From: Clusia tigrina
Taxonomy: Eukaryota; Arthropoda; Insecta; Diptera; Clusiidae
Length of the DNA: 64,000 nucleotides
Assembly: GCA_920105625.2 (NCBI GenBank)
Contig: OV050031.1
Location: 73,665,995 to 73,729,994, forward strand
Direction: 5' to 3'
A model generated the notes under the pieces. That model had not been told where the DNA came from, did no database searches, and was given only the letters and a program-made list of their open reading frames with translations. The translations under genes were made by a program, and so were the position numbers. Below are positions 21,470 through 31,515 of the stretch, in pieces. Positions within the stretch are counted from its first letter, which is position 1, and every line of letters starts with the position of its first letter.

Positions 21470-24400
21470 TTACTCAGCCTGCACTCCCGCTCGAGGGAGT
21501 AGAACCATCTTGGTGACGGGCCTCGTAACGGTTCCGCGTGCTGTCCGCACTTTCGCGACTCGCACTCTGCCGTCTGAGTCCGGGTGAACCTCAGTGATCC
21601 TTCCCAATCGCCATTCGTTTGGTGGAACGTGGTCATCCTGCAGTACCACCAGATCTCCGTTAGCTGCATTATCTTGGATAGTCTTCCACTTTGTCCTGCG
21701 CTGGCACTCCAGAAGATACTCATGTTTCCAACGTATTGAGAACTGCTGGGAGAGAACTTGAAGCCTACGCCATCGATTAAGAATAGAAAGAAAAGGGGTG
21801 GTCTCCTCCGAGACGGCTGGTGCAAGAAGTGGTCCCCCTACTAGAAAGTGCCCTGGTGTAAGTGGTTGGAGGTCGTCGGGATCGTCACTGAGTGCGCTAA
21901 TTGGTCGAGAATTCAGGCATGCCTCGACGCGGGCTAGTACCGTTGCTAACTCCTCATACGTGTACCGGATCTGCCCACCCACTCGTTTGAAATGGTGTTT
22001 GAAGCTCTTTACTGCGGCTTCCCACAGTCCTCCCATATGGGGAGCGTTTGGAGGAATAAAATGCCATTTCAATTGGTGAAACCAATGCTGCGTGGTCGCC
22101 TGGTCCTTAGCTTCTCGAATCACACGTGCGAACTCCATGCGCACTACCTTTTCTGCTCCCACAAAATTCTTTCCATTGTCGGAATAAATGTTATGTGGGC
22201 ACCCCCGTCGCCCAATGAATCTAGACAGGGCGGCTAAAAAGGCCTGGGTAGTTAAATCCGTGGTAGCTTTTAAATGGGCGGCCTTGGTGGCGAAACACAC
22301 AAAGATGCACACGTAGCCTTTTGTCATTTTATACCCCCGCCCTTGAAATGTTTTAATTTCAAAAGGGCCCGCAAAGTCAACCCCCGCGGTGGCGAAAGGA
22401 CGAGACAGGGTGGTGCGTTCAGGGGGCAAAGGCGCCATGATCTGGCTCAATCTACGTTTCTTTTCTACCAGGCAAGTTTTACATCGTAAAATGGTACCCT
22501 TGACTAGAACCTTTGCGCGTGGAACCCAGTATTGAGTTCGAAGGAGCCGAAGCATAAGCTGGTTTCCCCCATGCAAAGAAATTTGATGAATGAACTCAAC
22601 GAGCAGTCGTGTAAATTGTCCGTGGTACGGCAAAATTTGTGGGTGCCGTTCGGAGAACGGGATCTGAGTGGAATGCGCTAGGCGTCCATTCACTCGAATC
22701 GACCCATCGGAATGAAGGAAGGGGTTCAAGGTGAGCAGAGAACTCGAGTTGGAAATGGGTTGCCCGTTCTGCAGGCATCCATACTCCTCGGGGTAATACA
22801 TCTGCTGCGTTATGGTCGTCACGAGCAGTGTAGCGGCAACAATCTCTGCAGTCGTGATAGGCGATCCCGGGGGTGGGGCGTGGTCACGTCGCTTTCGTAT
22901 AGCGTATCTAAAAAAGCGCTGGATATAGCACATAACCCGCAGTGCTCGCGGCAATGATGAGAAACGCAGCATCAAGTCATCGTGCTGTTTGACCTGGATG
23001 GTATGCGTAGCAACGTTGCGTTGTTCTTCCAGGGCGTCCGGGTTAGCGATTTTCGAAGGCTGAGGCCAGGCATTTGAGTCGTGGGTAAGCCATCCCGGAC
23101 CGTTCCACCATAAATGACTATGAAGAAGGGCTGCTGGAGTTACCCCCCGACTGGCAAGATCAGCCGGATTGTCTGCAGACCTGACATGTCTCCAACATTC
23201 TACACCTACTTTACTGGAAATGGTGGTAACCCGATTAGCTACGAAGGTTTTCCACATGTGCGGGGACTTCTGGAGCCAAGCCAAAACTATGGTCGAATCC
23301 GTCCAACAAAACAAGTTATTGGAGGTGACCCCCACCCTTGTCCGGAGTGCCGCCACCAGCTCGGATAACAATACCGCGCCACAGAGTTCTAAGCGAGGTA
23401 AGGATAATGTCTTAAGAGGCGCGACCCGCGACTTAGCCACTAATAAGTGGGATGTGACAATATCGTCGCACTGGCACCGCACATACAACGCGGCGGCGTA
23501 TGCCGCTTGCGAAGCATCACAAAATGCATGGAACTGGATATCTACATCCGGTGCAGCCCCCACCCATCGAGGAATTCGAACCTGTGAGATGTCGTCATAA
23601 GCCCCTAAAAATTCCTTCCAACGATTGGATGAAGCGAGGGTCAGCGATTCGTCCCAGTCAGTTTTGTCCCCCCAAATTTGTTGCATCAAAATCTTGGCCA
23701 CGATCACAACAGGTGCCAGCCATCCGGCTGGATCAAACAGTTGAGCTATAATCGATAGCACCTTGCGTTTGGTGGCTCGTGGGTCAAAGCAAATGGGCTG
23801 GAGATGAAAGTAGAAATGATCAGTCTTTGCATTCCACCGAATTCCTAGTGTCTTAGTTAAACTCGCTTCATCCAGCTTCAAAAAATCCTCTCGGAGTAAG
23901 TGGTCCGGAGGCAAAGAGGAGAGAATGGCTTCCGTATTAGCTGTCCACTTTCGCATGGAGAAGCCGGCAGAGTCGAGGGCACGGATCAACTCGTCTCGAG
24001 TCTGTATTGCTGCGTTTACATCATGTGTGCCGACCAAGGCGTCGCCCACGTACATACATTCACGCAGTACCCGGGCTGCTAAGGGTAAGTCCTCCTCGAC
24101 ATCCGTCGCGAGCTGTTCCAATGTCCTAATCGCTAAGTACGGTGCACAGTTGACTCCGAAGGTAACCGTTTGTAGCTCGTAATCGGAGACTGGCGCTGCA
24201 GGAGAGGCCCTAAAGACAATTCGCTGGTACGGGGTGTGCTTTGGAGCTACTCTAATCTGCCGATACATCTTTTGCAGATCCCCATTAAAGACGAACTGAA
24301 ACATTCGCCATCGCACGATAAGTTGTGTCAAGTCAGCCTGCAAGGTGGGACCCGTATATAAGACATCATTCAAACTGAGGGTGCTGGTGGTTTCTTGAGA

Positions 24401-24958
24401 CGCATTGAACACCACTCGCAACTTGGTGGATATACTCTCGGGTTTCATTACCGCATGATGAGGCAAATAATAATGAGCAAGAGCGCCCGAAGGTGGAGGC
24501 GGGACCTTGACCATATGATCAAGAGTCAAGTACTCCTGTACCACGGAGTCGTATTGGTCTTTCTGCTCAGGGTTACGAAGTAACCTACCTTCATTGCGCT
24601 CGAACTGCTTTAACGCAATGTGCCGAGAAGCGCCAAGCGACTCCTCAGGCAGATGCTTTGGTTTGAACGGTAGTTCTACTACATACCGCCCAGAAGACTC
24701 TCTGTAAGTGGTCCGGGAATACAAATCCAGGCAAGCCTGGTCACCGGGTGACAACCGTTTCTCCCTAGGTGGTTCCTCCACCTCCCAGAATCTCTGCAAG
24801 AGCTCTTCAACCGGGTGGCCAGTCGTAACTTGTACTCTAGCACAGAATGTCTGTGTCGAGTTCTCAGGTATGGGTCCTGTGAGGATCCACCCAAATACAG
24901 TTTCCTGTGCAATTAATGACCCAATAACGTCACGTTTCAACCCATCAAGCATCACCAT
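21470..24958 (-). pseudogene. BEL/Pao pol: RT, RNase H, integrase, DUF5641-like end; RT active site mutated
   Basis: 1162 codons open from ATG. RT region ~150-340: FNGDLQKMYRQI holds the first catalytic Asp (~227), but the normal YVDD is YVGD (303-306; Gly codon GGC at 24046-24044), removing a metal-binding Asp. RNase H ~478-605: FCDASQ, LELCGAVLLSE, WTDSTIVLAW, NPADLASRG. Integrase ~785-1020: a His/Cys zinc finger (HQISLHGG ... CKTC) and acidic residues in GVDFAGP, YSDNGKNF and GGLWEAA. The C-terminal ~100 residues match the DUF5641 end seen in this family. The frame is offset by -1 from gag-protease. The gag frame loses the conserved sequence just after VDILIGA and this frame picks it up with one base missing, so it looks like a 1-bp deletion rather than a programmed shift. 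Confidence 0.88.
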
Positions 24959-26748
24959 CGGGTATAAATCGCCCCTATCAAAATGTCAACTTGTGAAGAG
25001 TTTGAAAGGCTTGGATCAGCCAGTCGTAAGCCGGCCAATTGGGCATATTGTTGCGTTGATACCCCTAGTCGGGGTAATTCGCTGGTCAAGGTGGGCAGTA
25101 CTAGTGCTGACATCGGGAGCCGCACAGCACTGTCAAGAGGTGATCCCAACATTAAATCGCACGCTTTTGTCACGTTAGCTGCCACCACATTGCTTACCCC
25201 GGACACTTGGGCATGCACGGTACGCGTAGGGAGTCGCAGGCGTCGTTGGAGCTGATCAGAGATGAAAGACCCTTCCGACCCAGGGTCGATCAATGCACGG
25301 GCCATGTAATTGACTCCCTGATACCATACGTGAATGATGGCGGTACCTAATAGCACACGTTTGGGTAGCCGACCTCGAGCTCGATATGGACCGGATCGTC
25401 CCTGGACTGTAGCAGGTACCACTTGTGCAGCGTGGGCGAAGGAAGGTGTAGCAGGTTGAGCCAACGTGGTGGCCGCGTTGCGTCCGTTGGATGATCGTCT
25501 GCCTCGAGGCGGCGTCGTGCGTGGTGGGCCTCTTATGCTCCGGTTCGGGAGCGGCTCACGGTGTAGCAGAGTATGGTGCCGCTCTTGACACGTAAAACAT
25601 CGGTATTTACTCGTGCAATTGGACACACGATGATCCCCCTTCAAACAATTCACGCACAAGTGGAAGCGATTCACCCATCCCCATCGCTCTGATACATCAG
25701 CGTTGATGAAAGTAGAGCAGTGGGAGACCCGATGGCCTGGTAGTGTACATATCTTACACCATTCCGGACTGACCAACGCCTGATGAGCCTGCACGTGGCT
25801 ATTGCGGAGTGGTGTTGAGCGGCTCCCCCCAGGCTCCCGCGCATGCTCCGTCTGGCAGACATCAGAGACCGCTTCCAAAGTTTGGAATCGTTTCGAGAGG
25901 AATTCCTCCATCGCCACCCAAGTCGGGATATCCGCATGATCTGCAAGGGACTGCTCCCAGAGAGAAAGGGTCCTCTCCGGCAACCGAATGGAACTCCAGT
26001 ATATAAAAATTGGATCCCAACTGCTTACATCCACCGACAGCTCCTTCAATGCCATAATGCAATTGCTCATTTCCCGCTGCAGCCTTTTTAGCTCCGACCC
26101 ACTTTCTCTGCCTATGGTACGCATTGTGAATAGGGACTTCAGCTGACAATTAATGAGTTTACGCCGATTTTCGTATCGTGCCGTAAGCCCCGCCCACGCC
26201 TGTTCAAAACCGCTATTGGTTAGTTGGCATTGGTCCACGATTTCTCGCGCCTCCCCCCTAGTCTTTGCTCTCAGGTGATACAACCGCTCGATGTTAGATA
26301 ACCGGGCGTTCCGCAGGAACAGCGCCGTGAACATATCACGGAAGGTGATCCATTTGGAGTACTCCCCCCCGAAAATCTCAATATCACAAGGAGGCACCGG
26401 AATAGTGTGGGATTGAGAAGACAGCTCAGCCGACGCTTCGGAAGGCACCGTTGGAGAGACGGTCAGGGATTGTATTAGTCCACTGATCCGAGCATGACCC
26501 TGTTTGTACATGGCAAAACTTGCTGCGAATCGTTGCCGTATAGACTCTTTAATGGCTACGCATTTCTCGTCTAAATTTGCTTCAATGACCGCTGCAGCCT
26601 TCGCCTCCTTCAACGCCTGCCATAAGTCTGCCAATTCAGTCAGATCAAGGCGAAGATATTCGAGATTTTGAGGGGCGGAAGAGTTGCGCTCGAACTCAAT
26701 AACAAACGCGGTCAGGCTATCAGCCGCGTCTATCAGCGGAGTCAGCAT
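24952..26748 (-). CDS. BEL/Pao Gag and protease
   Basis: 598 codons from the first ATG (the frame is open further upstream but without ATG). Residues ~125-300 form a DUF1759-like Gag core (FGGEYSKWITFRDMF, LSNIERLYHLRAKTRGEA, GFEQAWAGLTARYENRR). Zinc knuckles follow: CKICTLPGHRVSHC, CVNCLKGDHRVSNC and CFTCQERHHTLLH. The protease lies near the end: ARALIDPGSEGSFIS carries the catalytic Asp, and VDILIGA the flap/Gly motif. The ORF runs into TGA a few codons after VDILIGA, where the family normally continues into RT. See the pol entry for the one-base loss. Gag itself looks intact. Confidence 0.87.
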   Translation of the reverse strand: MLTPLIDAADSLTAFVIEFERNSSAPQNLEYLRLDLTELADLWQALKEAKAAAVIEANLDEKCVAIKESIRQRFAASFAMYKQGHARISGLIQSLTVSPTVPSEASAELSSQSHTIPVPPCDIEIFGGEYSKWITFRDMFTALFLRNARLSNIERLYHLRAKTRGEAREIVDQCQLTNSGFEQAWAGLTARYENRRKLINCQLKSLFTMRTIGRESGSELKRLQREMSNCIMALKELSVDVSSWDPIFIYWSSIRLPERTLSLWEQSLADHADIPTWVAMEEFLSKRFQTLEAVSDVCQTEHAREPGGSRSTPLRNSHVQAHQALVSPEWCKICTLPGHRVSHCSTFINADVSERWGWVNRFHLCVNCLKGDHRVSNCTSKYRCFTCQERHHTLLHREPLPNRSIRGPPRTTPPRGRRSSNGRNAATTLAQPATPSFAHAAQVVPATVQGRSGPYRARGRLPKRVLLGTAIIHVWYQGVNYMARALIDPGSEGSFISDQLQRRLRLPTRTVHAQVSGVSNVVAANVTKACDLMLGSPLDSAVRLPMSALVLPTLTSELPRLGVSTQQYAQLAGLRLADPSLSNSSQVDILIGAIYTRW

Positions 26749-28033
26749 AGTTGCAGACCGCTTGACCTGAGAACGCAGCTCAATGATGGCAACACGCAAG
26801 CAAAACACGGGAAAACACTACACCTTCACGTCGACACACCCAGTTACCCAGCTATATGTGTACCTAGTTGACCTGCTGACGTGACCGATATAACACCCGC
26901 CTTATTTTCACTAAAGAGATCACACAACGTAAAAGACAATCCCCAGTAGGAATGAACTACGTGAAACCTAGGCAATGACGACAGCACTGAGCAACTACAA
27001 TTGAAAAACAAAGAAATTGAAGTATAACCCCAACTTGAGATACCCAACGCAGCGCTATGAGCTGCTGTATGTGACCCGGACCTTGCGTCGCTCGTGGGTT
27101 CACTGATACAGGGTTATAAAATGACAAAAAGACAGTACAAGTTGGCAGCGCTGCGAGCTGCGAAAACTATGACGTACGGAGATCAACGAGTGCACGTATT
27201 TTTCAGCGTCGTAATATGGGGATGTTCAAGCACCACTGGCACACGGTTTGCTGTAAAAAGGCGTCGGCAGCGCTGTGAGCTGCGGACTGCGAACCTAATT
27301 ACACCGCACTCGTGTCGAAAGTGTCGATCCTCCACCACGTTAACAGTTGTTGACCCGTTAGTACGGAAACACTACCGGCAACGGTATAAGTTACCGGTTC
27401 ATCAGCAACGGTACACAACGTACAGTAACCAGGCTCTGGGCAGCGCAGTGAGCTGTAGACTCCCACGCCAATGTAGAAGCAAGAACAATATGCTCCCACC
27501 GCTTACTGGCACCACGAAGCGACTTCAACGCGGCGATACACGCACGCAATACGGATAACCCGAACAGCTGACCCACAAGAGTTGTGAGTGTGACACCCGC
27601 CTTAATTCGTTTCAACGAACAAAGCAACACTCAAAAGTAGGGCATTGACTGCACAACGGAGCAGCGGATAGCGGCAATGGCAATAGCATGCACAGCGGCT
27701 GTGCGAAAATCTGCGCACAAGCAGCTGTACACAGCTTATCATAACCGGCGTCGGCAGCGCTTTGAGCTGCAGACTGCGAACCGAATTACGCAGCGGCCGT
27801 GCTGAGAATTTAAAAAATGTAAATTCCAGTACCTGCCGCTGTGCCGAATCCACACACACGCACACACTCACACAAGTGACGATACGGAAATGTACCGTTT
27901 GCCGCGACGACCGTACCCAAACGCGAATGACGCGATAAAGAATATAAATCGCAAATTACAAATTAAAAGCGTAAATAAATAGCTGTGCAATTAGGTAAAA
28001 ATAAGTCTTAAAAACTTACCGGGCGCAGCTGCG
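26749..28033 (-). other. BEL/Pao leader with repeated GCAGC...GCTGC hairpin motif
   Basis: About 1.3 kb without a convincing ORF. The motif GCAGCGCTnnGAGCTGC occurs at 27049, 27145, 27267, 27440 (one arm altered) and 27754. Each copy can form a GCAGC/GCTGC stem and three are followed by GGACTGCGAACC-like sequence. ACACCCGCCTTA also appears twice (26891 and 27591), so the leader has expanded by duplication. The role is unknown; packaging, translation or an insulator-like function are possibilities. Confidence 0.6.
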
Positions 28034-28051
28034 ATCCGGCTCGAAGGACCA
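28034..28051 (-). other. BEL/Pao primer-binding site
   Basis: On the minus strand TGGTCCTTCGAGCCGGAT starts directly after the 5' LTR. It begins TGG and contains TTCGAGCC, as expected for complementarity to a tRNA 3' end and T arm. I do not assign the tRNA. Confidence 0.7.
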
Positions 28052-28499
28052 TGTTTCTTAATGTGGAGACTCCCTCCAATTCCATTGTATGTTGTGATAA
28101 GGTATCTGTTGTCACCTGTTGTCACCTTTAAATTTTCTATATATTATTTATAATAATAGATCCACAAGGAAAAAAAAATGCGTTCTTTAATGTATTTTAT
28201 AACACTTCCTTTACTTTAAAACTTGTAATAGCTGGTTAATTATATTTTTATGCTTGGTGCACGTATGGTAGACGTTGAACGAATGACTGCTAAACTTCAA
28301 CTGGTTCGGCACGCAGTACTGCCGACCAGCTCTCCTTCGCTGCTTGCGTCAGCACTCTCCTCAAAATAAAGATGGCTGCGGCCTGCTACACGACTTTGGC
28401 GGGACCCAATGAGGCGAATTCTCTCCGCACTGAGCCCCGCGCAGAGTCGCATGGTGACGGTGAGCAGGCAGCAGCCGTTGACAGGAGGGCTCCGGCGCG

Positions 28500-28503
<4 letters not shown>
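28052..28503 (-). repeat. BEL/Pao 5' LTR (452 bp)
   Basis: Same 452 bp as 20046-20497. Its outer end (ACA on the + strand) runs into the TA repeat of the interrupted unit, with TATAT at 28504-28508. Confidence 0.92.
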
Positions 28504-28560
<57 letters not shown>

Positions 28561-29115
28561 TTGACTTTAATTGTAAATGTTTATAAATAAAAAAAAAATA
28601 ATAACAAATGAAATGGTTATAATTTTAGCTTTGCATAATTTTGTCTTTAGAAACAGAGTAAGCGAAACTTCTTACACAAAATTTATTTTAATATTATAGT
28701 TAAGCAACTTAATACATTTAAATATTAGTTAAGAATCTTTAATATTTTTATATACCTATACATACGTGACTTTTAATTTAATTTAAAGATCATATATAAT
28801 ATAAATGTTATTATTATAAATATATTAATACGGAAGAGAATCTAATTGATAATTCATATACATACATATGTAATGGAGAAACATTAAACAAAAGTATTAG
28901 GAAGTCAAGAAAAATTATAAAATTTATTGCAAAATGTTGCAAAAACAACATCAAAATTTTGTTATGGGCTTAAATTTTAATAGTAAATACACAAAAACAA
29001 AATTTTACATTTAAGTTTTGAAAAGAAAATATGTATGTGTAGTTAAACCGGTAATTGAAAAGAAATTTTAGCAATTTTATATAGTAAAAAAATTTATAGT
29101 TGCCACTAACCATTA
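28504..29115 (+). other. 3' UTR-like stretch of unit 4, right part, with expanded TA tract
   Basis: Starts with 55 bp of TA repeat (28504-28558), then the AT-rich sequence of units 1-3. With the 13 bp left of the BEL/Pao element the tract is about 63 bp, against 19-31 bp in the other units. No coding sequence. Confidence 0.6.
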
Positions 29116-30829
29116 GTATCACTTTTTACAATGACAAGAATACCATTTTGATTTTGACATACTACAAAGAGGAAAATCAAATACCAACGCAGACGCAGTT
29201 TCCAGAATCAAAATTTATTCAGAAACTTTAAAACAAATGATTCCTAAAGAAACCGATGAAAAAGCTAAAAGAACATTAATTATAACAAGGGGAATGGCTG
29301 CCAAAAAACATGCAGACCAACAAAAACAAGTAAAATACAAAACCCAAGAGAAGTCTGATCAACTTCATATCTGGGACTGTGCATCTATTACTGACGTCAG
29401 ATACATTACAAAATTGAAATTTGAAAAAGCGAACGATATAAATATGAAGAGTACTCAATTAATCTATGAAAAAGATAAGAATATATTGCGCGTAAGGTAC
29501 AACGATAATCCACCGAAATCCGTTTCGATTTTGGAGAAGTTGTCACCTCTTAATACAAAAACTATGCATAGTAGATCTAGTGATAACTATACGAAATACG
29601 TTTCGATTATGGAGAAGCTAGCATCTGAAATAAAAAAATTAAAAGTCGACATTTTAGCGCTATCGAATAAAGATATAATTTTTGAAGGTATACAAAAAGA
29701 AGAATTTAAAAATATATTTAACAAGCTGCAAGAACAGCAAATTAAAGAAAATCGTTTCGCATACAAGATTATTATATATGAACCCCCTAAAAGAATTGAA
29801 AAGGATATAATTAAATATAAATTAATAAATTAATACCACAACTCAACACATGGAGGACACCTTGGTATAAGAAAAACCACTCTAAAACTAAAACAAAGAT
29901 ATGTGTGGAAAAATATGAGTCGAATGGTGAAAGATTTTATAAAAATCTGTGACAAACGCGCACAGAACAAAATAACTAAACATATACACGAAAAAGAAAT
30001 AATAACAGACACACCAAACACTAGTTTTGAAGTACTTGAAATAGACACAGTTGGACCACTAAGAATGTCAGACAGATTCAGATACATACTCACAATACAG
30101 TGCGAACTGACAAAATTTGTAATAGCACACCCAATAGAAACCAAAGACGCTAAAACCGTAGCTAAAACAGTAGTAGAACAATGCATCCTAAAATATGGCC
30201 ATTTTAAGACATTAAAATCAGATAGAGGCACTGAGTTCACAAATGAGCTCATGCACAACATTTGCAAATTACTAGACATTGAACAACAATTCTCAACACC
30301 ATACCATCACCAAACATTAGGATCAGTAGAAAGAAATCACCGCGTATTAAATGAATTCATGTTATCTTTTACCAACGACTATGACTGACACAATTGGATC
30401 CCGTTCTATACATTTGCATATAATACAACCCCCCATGTAGACACACAATACACACCTTTTGAGCTTGTATATGGCAAATTACCACACCTCTCAAGTACTG
30501 ACAGCCAAGAAAATCCAAAAATATACAATATGGATAACTACGCTAACGAACTCAGGATTAGATTACATTATTCAATAAAAATTGCAAAAGCATTAATCGA
30601 AAAATCGAAACCACAAAAAAGTATTGTAACACAAAAACACATAAACACACTAGATTTAAATATAGGAGATATGGTATTAGTAAGAAATATGAATAGAAAC
30701 AAAAACCAAAAACCCTACAATGGTCCTTATAGAATAATTGAAATTCGGAATGTAAATTGTCTATTAGAAATAAAAGGAGAAATAAAAGAACTCCATAAAA
30801 ACTTATTAAAAAAATATACACCGTTGTAA
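29116..30829 (+). pseudogene. pol remnant, unit 4
   Basis: RNase H tail, linker and integrase in one frame from 29237, with the shared TAA (29831-29833) and TGA (30386-30388). A private change turns the zinc-finger CDTC into CDKR (near 29951), removing a zinc-binding Cys. The D, D, E core residues remain. This is the most degraded integrase of the four. Confidence 0.84.
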
Positions 30830-30937
30830 AGATAAACAAATAAAATTTTAAGTAATTAATATAACATAAATACTTTTATAAAAAAAAATTTTTTTGTTTA
30901 AACACTAACAAAATTTTTTTTCCCAGTCGGATAAGGG

Positions 30938-31515
30938 TGTAGTGTATGAAAAGCATAATGTATATATATACACACAAACGCCAACACCATACGCGGCGTA
31001 GGCACATGCAATGTGAGCGGACACCCAACGTAAGTACATCGAACTCTCACATAAGAATATGTACGTTATGAAGCGCGAACAGAGCGCACGTTTTTGATTA
31101 CGTTGCATTCTAATGTTCGATGCCCTCGAACGAATGTACGCTGGCATTGACCGTGATACTTTCCGCTGACATTGCAAAAGCCGTCTTTATGTATTAAGAA
31201 CCATATTATATACTAAGTCTTAGCACATAAGAAATTGAAATTATAAATAGCAATAAGATTTTACCAATAAATCAGATTCGATCTGGAAACCAAACCTTTC
31301 GTTTCTCATTAAATATTTGGCTGTACTCCAGTAGTCGCCGATTGAAATTGTGCGCAAGCTCTCGCGCCGCTAAATTATACTTTGAGCCCATCTGTACTTA
31401 GCGATCATATATTTCGCTTCATACACTAATATTTGGCTGTACTCTCGTAGTCGCCGATTGAAATTGTGCACTAGCTCTCGCGCCGCTAATTTAATTAATT
31501 GAGCCCATCTTTACA
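30938..31515 (+). repeat. LTR 5 of tandem array (578 bp, 3' end of insertion)
   Basis: TGTAGTGTATG ... CCATCTTTACA, with GGATAAGGG directly upstream and CTGC (31516-31519) directly downstream. It shares the undeleted sequence near the TATA box with LTR 1 (AAGAAATTGAAATTATAAATAG here), unlike the three inner LTRs. Confidence 0.92.

Larger units (their letters stand above)
20046..28503 (-). mobile_element. BEL/Pao LTR retrotransposon nested in unit 4
   Basis: 8458 bp with two 452-bp LTRs (20046-20497 and 28052-28503), TG...CA ends and TATAT on both sides. The duplication lies in a TA repeat, so its exact length is ambiguous. Order on the minus strand: 5' LTR, primer site, ~1.3-kb leader, gag-protease, RT-RNase H-integrase, a second zinc-knuckle ORF, purine tract, 3' LTR. 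The RT/RNase H/integrase type and DUF1759-like Gag identify BEL/Pao. It carries a frameshift and an RT active-site change, so this copy is probably inactive. Confidence 0.92.
7603..31515 (+). mobile_element. Tandem array of a defective Ty3/gypsy-type LTR element carrying a captured gene (5 LTRs, 4 internal units)
   Basis: LTRs start at 7603, 11345, 15041, 18738 and 30938. They alternate with internal regions 8181-11344, 11916-15040, 15616-18737 and 19309-30937, the last split by a BEL/Pao insertion. Only the outermost ends have a target duplication (CTGC), so this is one insertion that grew by unequal exchange or LTR-LTR recombination, or that integrated as a concatemer. Each unit has the order LTR, primer-site-like leader, 25-codon ORF, PPP1R14-like gene, AT-rich 3' UTR-like DNA, RNase H tail, integrase, purine tract, LTR. 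No protease or RT sequence and no gag beyond the short ORF is recognisable, so it could move only with proteins supplied in trans. The integrase type and 4-bp duplication point to Ty3/gypsy (Metaviridae-like); the lineage within it is not resolved. Confidence 0.9.

Noticed and set aside
24952..24958. Gag/pol overlap of the BEL/Pao element as a programmed -1 frameshift
   Set aside because: No slippery heptamer is visible, and the conserved residues at the junction are recovered if one missing base is allowed, which points to a deletion.
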